64,000 nucleotides of DNA from Peromyscus leucopus (lineage: Eukaryota > Chordata > Mammalia > Rodentia > Cricetidae): assembly GCF_004664715.2 (NCBI RefSeq), contig NC_051084.1:60321334-60385333 (forward strand). Direction: 5' to 3'. The notes beneath the pieces are model-generated. The model was not told where the DNA came from. It did not search any database and saw only the letters and a list, made by a program, of their open reading frames with translations. Positions within the stretch are counted from its first letter, which is position 1. Every line of letters begins with the position of its first letter. Positions 45,781 through 57,394 of this stretch are shown here, piece after piece. The translations under genes were made by a program, and so were the position numbers.

Positions 45781-47154
45781 TACAATTAAAAAGCTACTGT
45801 ACTCTATCATAGATCTCCTTTCTTTCAAATTCCTTGCAGTGTCCAAGGCTCTATGCTCTTCTTGCACTCTTCTGTATCCAAATGACCTGATAAACTTGTA
45901 GTTTATCTACTGTAAAAGTATATTATAAGACTTAGCCACATGGATGGAGTGGTACCTTGAAGCTAAAACCATCCATATTCACAGGTCACACAACCAGGCT
46001 GTGCAGTACACAGTCAGCTCATTCTTACGCGTGTTGTACATATTATTTACGCTGGAGTGTTCACTTGACATTATTTACCCTATCATTGTTCTTGAGAAAA
46101 TGATAGCGCAACTGATAAAGGACTCAATTCACCCTACTCTTAATCCACCAAACTCTATAACACATATGTTTAAAAGAGCCTCACCCAAAATGTATGATGG
46201 TTACTTTACAAATCAGTATCAGACCAGGCCATCATATGGATTCCTGAGAAGATCTTCTCTTACTATGTTCAAAGTCAGGATCAAGAGTAAAAATCCCCAA
46301 TTGTTTAGGTTTAGTTTCTTTTCTGGGCTTTGCCTTCATTCTTTAAGGTATGGTTCACAGCTACCTCTATCATAACATAGTTAATATATTGTCTAAATCC
46401 TTATGTACATTATCCCAAAACATTATCAATTATTTTTATTTCTTTCTTAACACTCTATTTAGTCTTTCCTTCCTGCCCTGGCCTACATATTCCTCCTCTT
46501 TCAGACATCTTCCATGTCCACAGCCTCTGTCAATGCCTCTTCCCCTTTCAGAAACAGGGATGGGGTGTCCTAAAAGCCTTCCAAACAGAGAAGAAAGAAA
46601 AAATAACGAAACAAAAAATCATTCCAGTGAGATGAATGAAGGTAAAATTTTGAGAAATAAGTTAGTATCAAGCAGAAATAAGTTTGGGATTTTACTGTGA
46701 TTGAAGAATGGATTGACTATTTTCCAGCCAATAATAGTCTAACAAAACCTTGGAGAGAAAAAAAGGGGGGGCTTAGAAAACCACAGTGATCACAGGAACA
46801 AACTGCTTCTGACAGTCTTTTTAGTGTTTTATCAAATATCAAATATAAATATCTATCAGCAGAAAAAAAGTGTCTATCAGCAGAAAGGTGAAGAGGCATC
46901 CCAGGGCTGTATTAGATTTATTAGTTCTTCAGCTCTTACAATTTAAACTGGAGTTTGATCTCACAAAAGCACACACTCCATTCAACACTCAAGGGTTGGC
47001 AGATCCACATTTCTAGCCCTCAGACAGAAAGTGGGTTTCTCAAAAAAAAATGTGAGTCTGTGGCAAGATAAGCATTCTCTATGTATTAAATCAAGGATGC
47101 CCAAACACTCTACACATGTAGAGTGAGATAGGTCATTTGTGTCTTTTATTCAAA
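45781..47154. other. Single-copy DNA, about 1.4 kb; contains a 143-codon open frame
   Basis: The frame 45944-46375 (+) is the longest outside recognised repeats. Its translation shows no signal peptide, repeat or domain I recognise. A pyrimidine-rich segment (46450-46560) faintly resembles an antisense L1 3' end. Confidence 0.35.
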
Positions 47155-47382
47155 AAGGTTTATTTATTTTTATTTTATATAAAGGAGTGCTTTTGCCTGT
47201 TTGTATATACATGCACTGTGTGCATGCTTGGTGGCTGAGGAAGCCAGAAGAAGGCTCTGGATCCCTGAAACTAGAGTTACAAATGTTTGGAAGCCCACAT
47301 ATGGGTATTGGCAATTAAACCCAGGGCTTTTGCAAGAGTAGCCAGTACTTTTAACTACTGAGCCATCTCTCCCAACACTATT
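47155..47382 (-). mobile_element. B3 SINE, minus strand
   Basis: 'GGCTGAGGAAGCCAGAAGAAGGCTCTGGATCCC' body and 'CTTTTAACTACTGAGCCATCTCTCCC' head in antisense. Confidence 0.9.
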
Positions 47383-47404
47383 TGCGCATATATGTGTATG
47401 TATA

Positions 47405-47557
47405 TACATGTTTTTCAAGACAGGTTCCCTGGTAGTTTTTGTGCCTACCCTGGATCTCGCTCTGTAGACCAGGCTGGCTTTGAACTCACAGAGATCCTTC
47501 TGCCTCTGCCTCTCTAGTACTGGGATTAAAGGTGTGTGCCACTGCCACCCAGCCCTA
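47405..47557 (-). mobile_element. B1 SINE, minus strand
   Basis: 'TCAAGACAGGTTCCCTGGTAG', 'GACCAGGCTGGCTTTGAACTCACAGAGATCC', 'CTGGGATTAAAGGTGTGTGCCACTGCC'. Confidence 0.95.
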
Positions 47558-47835
47558 TTTGAATATTTATTGATCTAGTTATTATATAGAATATTGTTGA
47601 GAATTATAGATATTTTTGATTTCCCTTATAATTCATTTATCTGATTATAATGTTTATTAATGTCTATCTAATAAGTATTATGGAGTAAGAGGAGAGTTAT
47701 TAGAGGAAATATACCTTCTGATTTGCTGCATTCTAGCACCATGTAACATATTATAACCACTTAACATTTAGTATTAAAAAGTCATCTATAATTATCTTTT
47801 TTAATCTACTGTCTTATATATCTAAAAATAGAAGA
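47558..47835. other. Single-copy DNA
   Basis: AT-rich; nothing recognised. Confidence 0.35.
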
Positions 47836-47837
47836 AA

Positions 47838-47872
47838 GGGCTAGAGAAATGGTTGAGAAGTTAAGAATGTGT
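47838..47872 (+). mobile_element. 5' head of a B3 SINE, separated from its body by an L1
   Basis: 'GGGCTAGAGAAATGGTTGAGAAGTTAAGAATGTGT' is the B3 head. The rest of a B3 starts at about 55321, on the far side of the L1. Confidence 0.7.
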
Positions 47873-48419
47873 CCTTCATCCTTCTGCTGTATACCAAAAA
47901 TACATCTCAACATCAAAGATAAGCCTTATCTCAGAGGAAAGAGTCAGAAAAAGATTTCCCTAACACACAGACCTAAGAAGCAAGCTGGTGTAGCTATCTA
48001 ACAAAATAGACTTCAAACCAAAACTAATCAAAAGAGATAGAAAAAGGCATTTCATACTCATCAAAGGAAAAATTCACTAAGATGATGTCTCTATGCTGAA
48101 CACCTATGCCCCAAATGCAAGGGCATCCACACTTGTAAATAAAACATTACTAAAGCTTAAATCACAAATCCAACTTCACACATTAATAGTGGGAAACTTC
48201 ACTCTGTCCAATGGACAGATCATGAAGACAGAGACTAAACAGAGAAATAACAGAACTCACAGCCATTATTATTCAAACAGACCTAACAGATATCTATGAA
48301 CATTTCACCCAAACACAAAAGAATATACTTTCTCAGCACCTCACGAAACCTTTTCCAAAATTAACCATATACTCAGGCACAAAGCAAATCTCAACAGAGA
48401 TGGGGGGGAAAAAAGAATA

Positions 48420-48820
48420 ATATAGCTGGAAATTCCTCCAGTCCTGCCCAGGCCCGCGGTGTAGATGAATCTCTCCCATCCATGTCCTACAGCCACTTGG
48501 TCCAAAGTAAACACACAGAGGCTTATACTTACAAACTGTATGGCCTATAGGTCAAGTTTCTTGCTAGCTAGTTCTTATAATTTAACCCACTTCTATTAAT
48601 CTATATGTTGCAACATGGCCGTGGTGTTGCTGGTCTGTGAGCATCTTGTTTCTCCTTGGACAGCGGGCTGGTGTCTCCCTTACTTTCCTTTCTCCTTTCA
48701 CTATCTCTCTTAGATTTTCCCACCTGGCTCCATCATGCCCTGACATAGACCAATGCGCTTTATTTATTAGCCAATGGGAGTAACGCATATTCACACCATA
48801 CAGAAAGATATCCCACAGCA
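48420..48820 (-). mobile_element. Solo LTR (family B), minus strand
   Basis: On the minus strand it starts TGCTGTGGGATATC, has 'GGCTAATAAATAAAGCGCATTGG' near the front, and ends CAGCTATA. AGAATA occurs on both sides (48414-48419 and 48820-48825), though one base overlaps the LTR edge, so the strict TSD match is GAATA plus one mismatch. It lies in the endonuclease region of the host L1. Confidence 0.85.
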
Positions 48821-49789
48821 GAATAGCCCTATATCTTCTCTGTATTATACCCACCAGGGATTAAAGATGGATTTCAACAACAACAGAAAGAACAGAAAGC
48901 TTACAAACTCATGGAAATTCACCGACTTTCTACTGAGTAACCACTGGGTCAAGGAAGAAATAAAGACTTCCTGGAATTCAATGAAAGTGAATTCACAACC
49001 TACCCAAACTTATGGAACACAATGAAAGCAGCGCTAAGAGGAAAGTTCATAGCACTAAGTGCCTTCATAGGAATTTGTAGAGATCACATACTAGTGAAAT
49101 TAAGAGGACACCTGAAAACTCTAGAACAAAAAGAAGCAAGCACACCCAAGAGAAGTAGTCAGCAGGAAATAATTTAACTGAGGGCTGAAATCCGTAAAAT
49201 AGGAACAAAGAGAACAATATTCAAACTAACTTAGAGGCAGAGAGAGACTATCCAAATTAACAAAGTCAGAAACAAAAGGATGACATAACAAGAGATTCTG
49301 AGGAAATCCAGAGAATCATTAGGTCACACTTCAAAAGTCTGTACTCTAAAAGAAATGGGCACATTCCCTGATAGAGATCCCTTACCAAAGTTGAATCAAG
49401 ATCAGATAAACAGTTTAAATTGACCTATAATTCCTAAGGAAATAGAAGAAGTCATCAAAAGTTTCCCACCACACCACCCAAAAAAAAAAGACCAGGTCTA
49501 GATGGTTTTAAAGAATTCAACCAGACTTTCAAAGAGTGAATACCATTACTCCTCAAATTATTCCATAAAATAGAAACAGAAGGAACATCGCCAAATTCTT
49601 TCTATGGGACACAGTCACCCTGTTAACCAAACCACACAAAGACTCAACAAAGAAAGAGAATTACAGACCAATTTCACCCATAAATATTGATGTAAAAATA
49701 TTCAATAAAATGCTGGCAAACTGAATCCAAGAACACATCAAAAAGATCATCCACCATCATCAAGTAGGCTTCATCCCAGAGATGTAGGT

Positions 49790-50236
49790 ATGGTTCAACA
49801 AATGATTATCTATCAATGGAATACACCATATAAACAAACTGAAAGAAAAAAAAATATGATCATCTCATTAGATGACGGAAAAGCCTTTGACAAAATCCAA
49901 CATCCCTTCATGATAAAAAGTCTTGAAGATATCAGGGATACAAGAGACATACCTAAACATAATAAAAGCAATATACAGCAAGCCACTTGCCAACTTCAAA
50001 TTAAATTAAGAGAAACTCAAAGCAGTTCCAATAAAATCAGGAACAAGACAAGGTTGTCTATTCTTTCCATATCTCTTCAATATAGTACTTGAAGTTCTAG
50101 TGAGAGCAGTAAGACAACTAAAGAAAATCAAGGAGATACAAACCAGAAAGGAAGAAGTTAAAGTATCTTTATTTGAAGATGATATGATAGTATATATAAG
50201 CAACCCCCAAAATTCTACCAGAGAACTTCGATACAC
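49790..50236 (+). pseudogene. L1 ORF2 reverse-transcriptase remnant
   Basis: The frame 49790-50092 carries the RT motif-A region as DDGKAFDKIQHPF. Further on, in another frame, the catalytic F/YADD box reads FEDD (50172-50183), a loss of the usual alanine. A frameshift separates the two. The enzyme cannot be functional. Confidence 0.85.
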
Positions 50237-50576
50237 ACCCCTTTAGTCAAGTGGCTGAATGCAAGATTAACTCAAAAAATCAGTAGCCCTCCTAATACAA
50301 ATGATATACAGGCTAAGAAAGAAATGAGGGAATCAACACCCTTCACACTAGCCTCAAATAATAAAAATGTCATGGTGTAACTCTAACCAAGCAAGTGAAA
50401 GACCTGTATGACAAGAAAGTCAAGTCTTTGAAGAAAGAAATTCGAAAAAGTATCAGAAAATAGAAAGATCTCCCGTGTACATGAATTGGTAGGATTAACA
50501 TAGTAAAAATGACTATCTTACCAAAAGCAATCTACAGATTCAATGCAATCACATTAAAACCCCAACACAATTCTTT

Positions 50577-50894
50577 TTTATGATTATTTTATTTTATTTT
50601 ACAATACTATTCAGTTCTACATAACATAACAGCCACAGATTCCCTTGTTCTCTCCCTTCCTGCTCTCCTTCCCTTCCCCCCAGCCTACCCCCCATTCCCA
50701 TCTCCTACAGATCAAGGCCACCCCCAAGGACTGAGATCGACCTGATAGACTCAGTCCAGGCAGGTCCAGTCCCCTCCTCCCAGATTGAGCCAAGCATCCC
50801 TGCATGAGTCCCAGGTTTCAAACAGCTAACTCATGCAATGAGCCCAGGACCTTGTACCACTGCCTAGATGCCTCCAAAACAGATCAAGCCAATC
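50577..50894 (-). mobile_element. L1 3' end inserted into the L1, 19-bp TSD
   Basis: AACCCCAACACAATTCTTT at 50558-50576 recurs exactly at 50895-50913. Between them lies an antisense L1 terminus and 3' UTR (T-rich on the left), 318 bp, inserted in the reverse-transcriptase region and opposite to the host. Confidence 0.95.
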
Positions 50895-51137
50895 AACCCC
50901 AACACAATTCTTTCAGACAGACCTTGAAAGAACAATACTCAACTTCACAGGGAAAAACAAAAAATCCAGTATATCTAAAACAGTCTTGTACAATAAAAGA
51001 ACTTCTGGAGGTATAACAATTCCTGATTTTAAGCTCTACCACAGAGTTTCAGTTATACAAAACAAAATAAAAGACTGCATGCTGTTGGCATAAAAACAGA
51101 CAGGTGGATAAATGGAATTGAATTGAAGACCCAGACA

Positions 51138-51823
51138 TATAGATGTAATTCTGAATGGTTTTATTAAATAAGAAACACAGAGCCAAATGCAGAGTTAAAA
51201 GCCCCAGAGGTCAGAGAGCAGTAGTTAAGAGCTGAGATCAAGACCGCCTTTTTTGTTTGTTTGTTTGTTTGTTTTGTTTTGTTTTGTGTTTTGTTTTTCG
51301 AGACAGGGTTTCTCTGTGTTGCTTTGTGCCTTTCCTGGAACTCACTTGGTAGCCCAGGCTGGCCTCGAACTCACAGACATCCACCTGGCTCTGCCTCCCA
51401 AGTGCTGGGATTAAAGGTGTGTGCCACCACCACTCAGCTCAAGACCGCCTTCTTACCACCTACTGCTGCTGCCATTCTTCCCCTGAGAAAGAGACCTACT
51501 TCCTGTGTGTCTATCTTTTGATTGACTTTCTGTTCTGCCTTCTCATTGGTTGTAAACCCAACCACATGACCTTCTTGTCACTGCCTATCTATACAGACCT
51601 CCAGGTCTCTATGGTTGGTATTGAGATTACAGGTGTGTGTCTCCAGGCTGGCTGTGTCCTTGAACACACAGAGTTCTGCCTGACATGTAATCAGGATGAA
51701 GGGCATGTGCAACCACTGCCAGACTTCTGCTAAATGGCTTGTTATTAGCTCTGACCCCCAGGCACTTTTATTTATTAACATACAAATAAAATTACATTTC
51801 AGCACAAATAGAATATCACCATA
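51138..51823 (-). mobile_element. Solo LTR (family A), minus strand, split by a B1
   Basis: Matches 30830-31299 on both sides of the B1, for example 'AAATAAGAAACACAGAGCC' at the left and 'TTTATTTATTAACATACAAATAAAAT' at the right. Its ends have mutated (TA for TG/CA). Instead of a clean 6-bp TSD the flanks carry a longer imperfect repeat, AGACCCAGACATA (51127) and AGAACCAGACATA (51823). Confidence 0.85.
51251..51438 (-). mobile_element. B1 SINE inserted in the LTR, 13-bp TSD
   Basis: TCAAGACCGCCTT at 51238-51250 recurs exactly at 51439-51451. Between them is a near-consensus antisense B1 with an A-tail that has turned into (GTTT)n (51255-51290). Its good preservation marks it as the youngest layer of the nest. 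Confidence 0.97.
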
Positions 51824-52029
51824 GAACCAGACATAAATCCAATGGACACCTGACTTTCAACAAGGAAACCAAAATTATGCACCTTCAAGAAATGGTGCTG
51901 GTCTAACTGGATGTCTGCATGTAGAAGAATGCAAATATATCCATATCTATCACCCTGCAAGTGGATAAAGTCCAAGTGGATAAAAAAAAAAAAAAAAAAA
52001 CTCAACATAAATTCAGATACACTAAACCT

Positions 52030-52968
52030 TGTATCTAGAAAATTATTATGGTCTAGCCTTAATAATCTTCTTCCCAGGGACCCAGAAGAGAAGCTATGAA
52101 TGGTGCAAATTATTTTCTGGAAAAGTATCTAAGCACACTGAGCTCTTTCATCGATCTACTTTATTCCTCTGGGATAAAATTATGTCTACACAGTTTCAGT
52201 TCTGGTCTCATGCCTAGCTCCTTGCCTGATTTCTCTCTACATTTATCTGCTGTCCCCTCTAAGTTCTATCTTAATTCTCTCATTTTAGTTCTGCCCCATT
52301 TTGGTCTTTCTCATTTTGTTCTTAACCATCTGGCTCTTCCTCATCTTCCATCTCATTCTTCTAGTTCTCCAGTCAAAATCCTCTCCAAGTCTCTGAGGTT
52401 TACAGTTATATACCCATGCAATAGCAGTGCTCTAGCTAAAGCAAGGTCACCAGACTTGGATTCTTACAGGGTCATAAAGACAGACAAGAAATTTCCTCAG
52501 GCAGTGACCATCAGGCTTTCTTTTACAACCTAAAGGGGAGTCATAAAGGAGGAAGTCAACTAAGAGTGAAAATCAGTTAATATATCAGAAAAAGGGAATT
52601 AATGTGTTCAAACTACATTTGTAGAGGTGGTTAAAAATGTTAGGAGTCTATAATGTTATTATAAGTACCACTAAGGATGTATAAGAAAGGAGGGTCTGAG
52701 CTTAATTTGCCTTAATTCAGGAGATCGTTTGGCCTTGGATGCTTGGCAGGTATCTCAGATAAAATATACTGTTATGAGTTCTTGAAAGCATACATAGTAT
52801 ACAAGAAAATCATTGAAGGAATTGGCTAATATATATACAAAAGTGAAAATACCATCAAGACTTCTTAAGCCATGGCTTGACCTTCTGAAAAGTCCTTGAT
52901 TTTTTTCCAAGTAGTAGCTTTTGTGATTGTAGTTGGATTCCATTACATTTTTCCTGCAGCTTGCAGCA
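52030..52968 (-). mobile_element. LTR (family E), short variant, minus strand
   Basis: On the minus strand TGCTGCAAG... to ...CTAGATACA (TG/CA ends). It has a purine-rich U3-like block, a TATATAA-like box (about 52410 on the plus strand) and GGAATAAAG (about 52165). It matches 44-1565. It interrupts ORF2 of the host L1, which resumes at about 52969 with the expected next segment. A clean TSD is not visible. Confidence 0.7.
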
Positions 52969-54072
52969 CTGATAGAAGAAAAAGTGGGAAATAGCCTTGA
53001 ACACATTAGCACAGGAGACAACTTCCTGAACAGGACACCAATAGTGCAGACACTAAGACTGACAATTAATAAGTAGGAAAAACTTCTGTAAGGTAAAGAA
53101 CACCATCAATAAGACCAAAAGGTGGTGTACAGAATAGGAAAAGATCTTCACCAACCCACATCTGACAGAGGGATGATTTCCAAAATACATAAAGAACTCA
53201 AGAAACTGTACTTCAACAAACCAAATAATCCAATTAAAAATGGGATATAGATCTAAACAGAGAATTCTCAACAGAAGAATCTCAAATGACTGAGAAACAT
53301 TTAAAGAAATGTTCAGCATCCTTAGCCATCCAGGAAATGCAAATCAAAATGACCCTGAGATTCCATCTTACACCTGTCAGAATGAATAAGATCAAAAACA
53401 CAAGTGACAGCCTATGTTGGAATTGATGAGGAAATAGGGAACACTCCACAAGGAGTGCAAACTTATATAGCCACTCTGGCAATCAATATTGCAGCTTCTC
53501 AGAAAACTGGAAATCCATCTACCACAATACCCAGCTATTATATCACTCTTGGGCATATAACCAAAGATGCTCAATTATACCACATGGACACTTGCTCGAC
53601 TATGTTACAGCGGATTTATTTGTAATAGCCAGAACCTGGAAACAGCCTAGATGTCCCTCAACTGAGGAATGGATAAAGTAAATGTGGTACATTTACACAA
53701 GTATTGCTCAACTATTAAAAACAATGATATACAGGAAATATGCAGGCAAATGGATGCAACTAGAAAAAAATCATCCTGAGTGAAGAAATCCAGACCCTGA
53801 AAGGCGTATCTGATATGTACCCATTCATAAGTGGATATTAGCTATAAAATAAAGGATAACTATACTACCACCTACAAACCCAGAGAGACTAGGTAACAAG
53901 AAGGTTTCAAGGGAGGATGCCCAGATCTCCCTGGTAAGGGAAAATAGAAGAGATTTCCTGAGTGGATTGTAGGCAGGTAGGGATGGGAATAGGTCAGGTT
54001 GGGGATAGAGTACTGAAAGAAAGTCCTGGAAAGTGGGAGGGGGGAATTTCACATTCAGGTGCAAGGGAATCA

Positions 54073-54355
54073 TATTGGTGAAATTAAGGCCACTCCACGT
54101 AGTTAAAAGGGAGGATTATTTAGTGGCGTAACTTACAAATGAAGGGATAGGTAGGGTCTGGGAAAGACGTAGCACAGTCTGCCAGTGTTCTCTGGAGAAT
54201 CTCCAGCATCCAGGATCCCAGAACCAGGAGTGACTGCATCCGGATCTCGGGTCTTCAGGGTCCTCTCTTGGCCCCGCGTTGTAGGTATGACAGTTACCAA
54301 AGCCTCAATGGGGGTTGGAACTTCCAGATCAAGGTTGGAATGGCTACTCACTACA
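54073..54355 (-). mobile_element. Solo LTR (family D), 6-bp TSD, minus strand
   Basis: GAATCA at 54067-54072 and 54356-54361 flanks a 283-bp unit that reads TGTAGTG...CCAATA on the minus strand. It is GC-richer than its surroundings and contains several CpGs (54240-54290), as in less decayed ERV LTRs. It sits in the host L1 3' UTR, and the window's first 43 bases belong to the same family. Confidence 0.88.
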
Positions 54356-55320
54356 GAATCATCCCAGGAGTCTACAAGGATGATCCCAGCTAAGACTCCT
54401 AGCAGTAGTGGATACGTAGCCTGAACTGGCTATCTCCAATGACCAAGCAAGATTTCCTGTGGAGGGATCAGGACACCAACCCATTCACATACCCTTTGAC
54501 CTACAGTCTTCCCTGCCTATGGGTAGTGCTGGGGTAAGGATGGCACAGATAGAGAGGGAATGGCCAACCATGGCTGGTCTAGCTTAAAACCCATGACAGG
54601 AGACTAAGCCCACCCCTGACAATGCCTGGAGTGCCAGGACCCGGAGGTTGTATGACCCCTAGACCTAATATAGAACAAAACCCAGGACTGGAGAAAACAA
54701 TTGTTAATTTAATGATGCCTAACAATGTTCTTCTATATTCAGAGATTGGTGCCTGGCCCAAGTTTCATCAGAGAGGCTTCATTCGCCAACTGACATAAAC
54801 AGTTGTAGACCACAGCCAACCATTAGGCAGAGCTTGGAGAATCCTGCAAAAGATGGAGAGAAAAGATTATAAGACCAGAGAAGTCAAAGATACCGCAAGG
54901 AAACCCACAGACCAACTAACCTGGGCTTGTAGGAGCTCACAGAGATTGATTTGACAACCAGAGAATCTGCATGAAATTGACATAGACACTCTGCATACAT
55001 ACTACAGTTGTGTAGCTTGGTCTTCTTTGGGACTCCTAACAGTGGGATCAGGGGCTGTCTCTGACCCTTTTACTGGTTTTTGAGACCCAACTCCTCATAC
55101 CCTTGCCCAGCCTTAGTACATGAGGAAGTGCTTAGTCTTACTGAAACTTGATATGCCATGTTTTGTTGATACTCATGGGATGCTTGCCCTTTCTTGAACA
55201 GAAATGGAAGAGGAATGTATTGGAAGTAGGGATAGAGGGTGGGTGGGTGAGAGGAAGTGGGAGGAGGGGAGAGAGGAGAAACTGCTAATGGGATGTAAAA
55301 TAAATTAAAGGAAAAAAAAG

Positions 55321-55475
55321 GAACATGTACTGTGCTTGCAGAAGACCTGAGTTAGGTTGACAATCACTTGTAACTCCAGCTGCAGGGGCTCCAACACCTC
55401 TGCCCTCTGTGTGCACCTGCCCTCATGTACACATATCACCCATATAATAAAAACAAATCTTTAAAGGAAGGAATA
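55321..55475 (+). mobile_element. Body of the B3 SINE split by the L1
   Basis: 'CTGTGCTTGCAGAAGACCTGAG', 'AATCACTTGTAACTCCAGCTGCAGGGGCTCCAACACC' and an A-rich tail complete the head found at 47838. GAACATGT at 55321 and GAATGTGT at 47865 are the probable, partly decayed TSD. Confidence 0.75.
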
Positions 55476-55705
55476 ATTTGGGGACATGAAACCAGTTTTC
55501 CCCATTCTAAAGGAAAATATAGAAAAAGAGCAAGAATAGATGAATGAAAACAAACACCTAAAATCTACAAGTTAATGAGACTAGTAGACATATAGTTCAG
55601 ATTTAATGCTATCTAAACCTTAAAAATAAAACATTTCAGACTGTCATCAATAGCACATAAGAATTCTAGTTCCCCTGCAACTCACCAATACTGAGTCTTT
55701 TTAAT
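55476..55705. other. Single-copy DNA
   Basis: Nothing recognised. Confidence 0.35.
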
Positions 55706-55855
55706 TTGAGCCATTAAACCATGCTTTTAACACCAGTACTTGAGTGCCAGATGCAGGAGAATCTCTGTGAACTCAAGGCCAGCCTGGTCTGCATAGTGAG
55801 TTCCAGACTAGCCAGGGATATAATGAGGCCCTGTCTCAAAAAAAAAAAAAAAGAG
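55706..55855 (+). mobile_element. B1 SINE
   Basis: 'CACCAGTACTTGAGTGCCAGATGCAGGAGAATCTCTGTGAACTCAAGGCCAGCCTGG' through 'GGCCCTGTCTC' and an A-tail of 14. Confidence 0.95.
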
Positions 55856-56596
55856 AATAGATGTATTGCTATACTTTGCATGTATTTACTTTATGATACC
55901 TTAATAACTAGTGTTATTTTTGTACCTTTCCCTGTTTTTGTTTACGGTGTGACTATATTTTGTGGGTTACCTATTAAATATTTGTCCACTTTAAAATTAA
56001 GGTATATTTTTTATTATCATTATGTTTTGTAAATTCAGATTTTGTCCATCCAGCTAGTGGTAGACAATGATTGAATAAATTCTTTAATTAATACTTTAGT
56101 TACAAAAAGACCACAACCCACCAACCTCTGATTAAGAGGTTGATTGAGATCAAACTCACTTTCAATGGTGTATTCCATTTTAAAAACAATGTGTACTTGT
56201 ATGTTTTGCCATTTTTTTCTCTTTGGTTTGTATCTCTTTTATTAATTTGCATAATTAATTGTATATCAAGGGTATGAGTTTTTCCTAAGTCAAAAATACC
56301 ATCTTCTATTCCGGGCTTCATTTTAAATGATTTTTAAGTACCTTTTGTTGAACAAGGATCTCATACTATACTTGAATGTATTTGTTTCCCTTTTGTGGTT
56401 AGTACTTTGGGTGTCTTTTTGAGAAATATTTGTTCCCAGATCTCATGGGTAAATTATCACAACCTCATCCCTATATCTTTATCTCTTTGCCTATGTCACT
56501 TTTGTGCTCCCTAATATGGTTGATAGACATGATATGATGGAGAAGCCCACTCTTTATTTCGTTCAATGGTAATTGCTGTGCTGTCATTTTCTATTT
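55856..56596. other. Unassigned AT-rich DNA, possibly an old L1
   Basis: Parts of 56330-56500 faintly resemble antisense ORF2 of an old L1; not firm. Confidence 0.3.
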
Positions 56597-56605
56597 GTGT
56601 GTGTA

Positions 56606-56672
<67 letters not shown>

Positions 56673-56693
56673 TGTGTGTGTGTGTGTGTGTGT
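56597..56693. repeat. (AT)n/(GT)n microsatellite
   Basis: GT units, then about 58 bp of AT, then (GT)12. It is almost entirely alternating purine-pyrimidine and lies at the tail of a B3. Confidence 0.97.
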
Positions 56694-56820
56694 AGGTCAG
56701 AGGACAACTTGCAGGATTCGGGTCTCTTTTTCTACCATACAAGTTCCAAAGATTTAAACGCAGGTTGTCTGGCTTCTTAGCAGGCTCCTTTTACCTGCTG
56801 AACCATCTCATTGTGCCTGT
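56670..56820 (-). mobile_element. B3 SINE, minus strand
   Basis: 'GGTCAGAGGACAACTTGCAGGATTCGGGTCTC' and 'CTTTTACCTGCTGAACCATCTC' in antisense. Confidence 0.9.
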
Positions 56821-57394
56821 TCTTTTTTTTTTTTAAATTGTTCTTTCCCACTTACTTTCTCTATTAACTTCTTAGTTCAATGTCATTATATGTCTCACTT
56901 CCTATCTGTTACTTCTTAGTCTTACAAATTGTTCATACCCAGTACAAATTCATGCTACCTTTCCATGCTTCCCAAACTAGCATTATACACAACTTTTCTT
57001 GCCTGTTAGTCCCCTGTTATTCTTAAATATTTTATGATAGGGAAATAATTTTGATCCTGAAGTAAATCCTCTAGGATTTCTTTTTAGTACAGTTTTCATG
57101 AGAGTATTTCAAATATTTCAAATGATACCGTTATCAGCTTCCTGTTTGAAACTGAAAATATCAGTGTTAACTTTTGGCACTCCTGGTGGCTGCTATAGAG
57201 TTCACTGTCAAGTAAGCTACTGCTTTCTAGGCAATACACATTTATTTACCTACTGCATTTAAACTTTTGCTTTCCTTTAGATATTAAACATTTTCACAAT
57301 CATATGTCTGAATAATCTTTAACTCAAATGTTATTGTGATAAGTGGATTCATATGTAATTGTAAGACGTTTTCATAGAACTTTTATCCAGTAAC
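56821..57394. other. Single-copy DNA
   Basis: AT-rich; nothing recognised. Confidence 0.35.

Larger units (their letters stand above)
47873..55320 (+). mobile_element. Long 5'-truncated rodent L1 carrying five insertions
   Basis: It begins in the endonuclease part of ORF2 (47940-48400). It passes the reverse transcriptase (49600-50560) and the ORF2 C-terminal region (53060-53850), and ends with a complete 3' UTR and A-rich tail (55300-55320). Host sequence is interrupted at 48420-48825, 50577-50913, 51138-51823, 52030-52968 and 54073-54361. Removing these leaves roughly 4.8 kb. Stops and frameshifts throughout show it is dead. Confidence 0.9.

Noticed and set aside
46850..46886. Short direct repeat TCTATCAGCAGAAA
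   Set aside because: Two 14-bp copies seven bases apart, too short to interpret and not linked to a recognised element.
52096..52533. 145-codon open frame, plus strand
   Set aside because: Wholly inside the family-E LTR, antisense to it.
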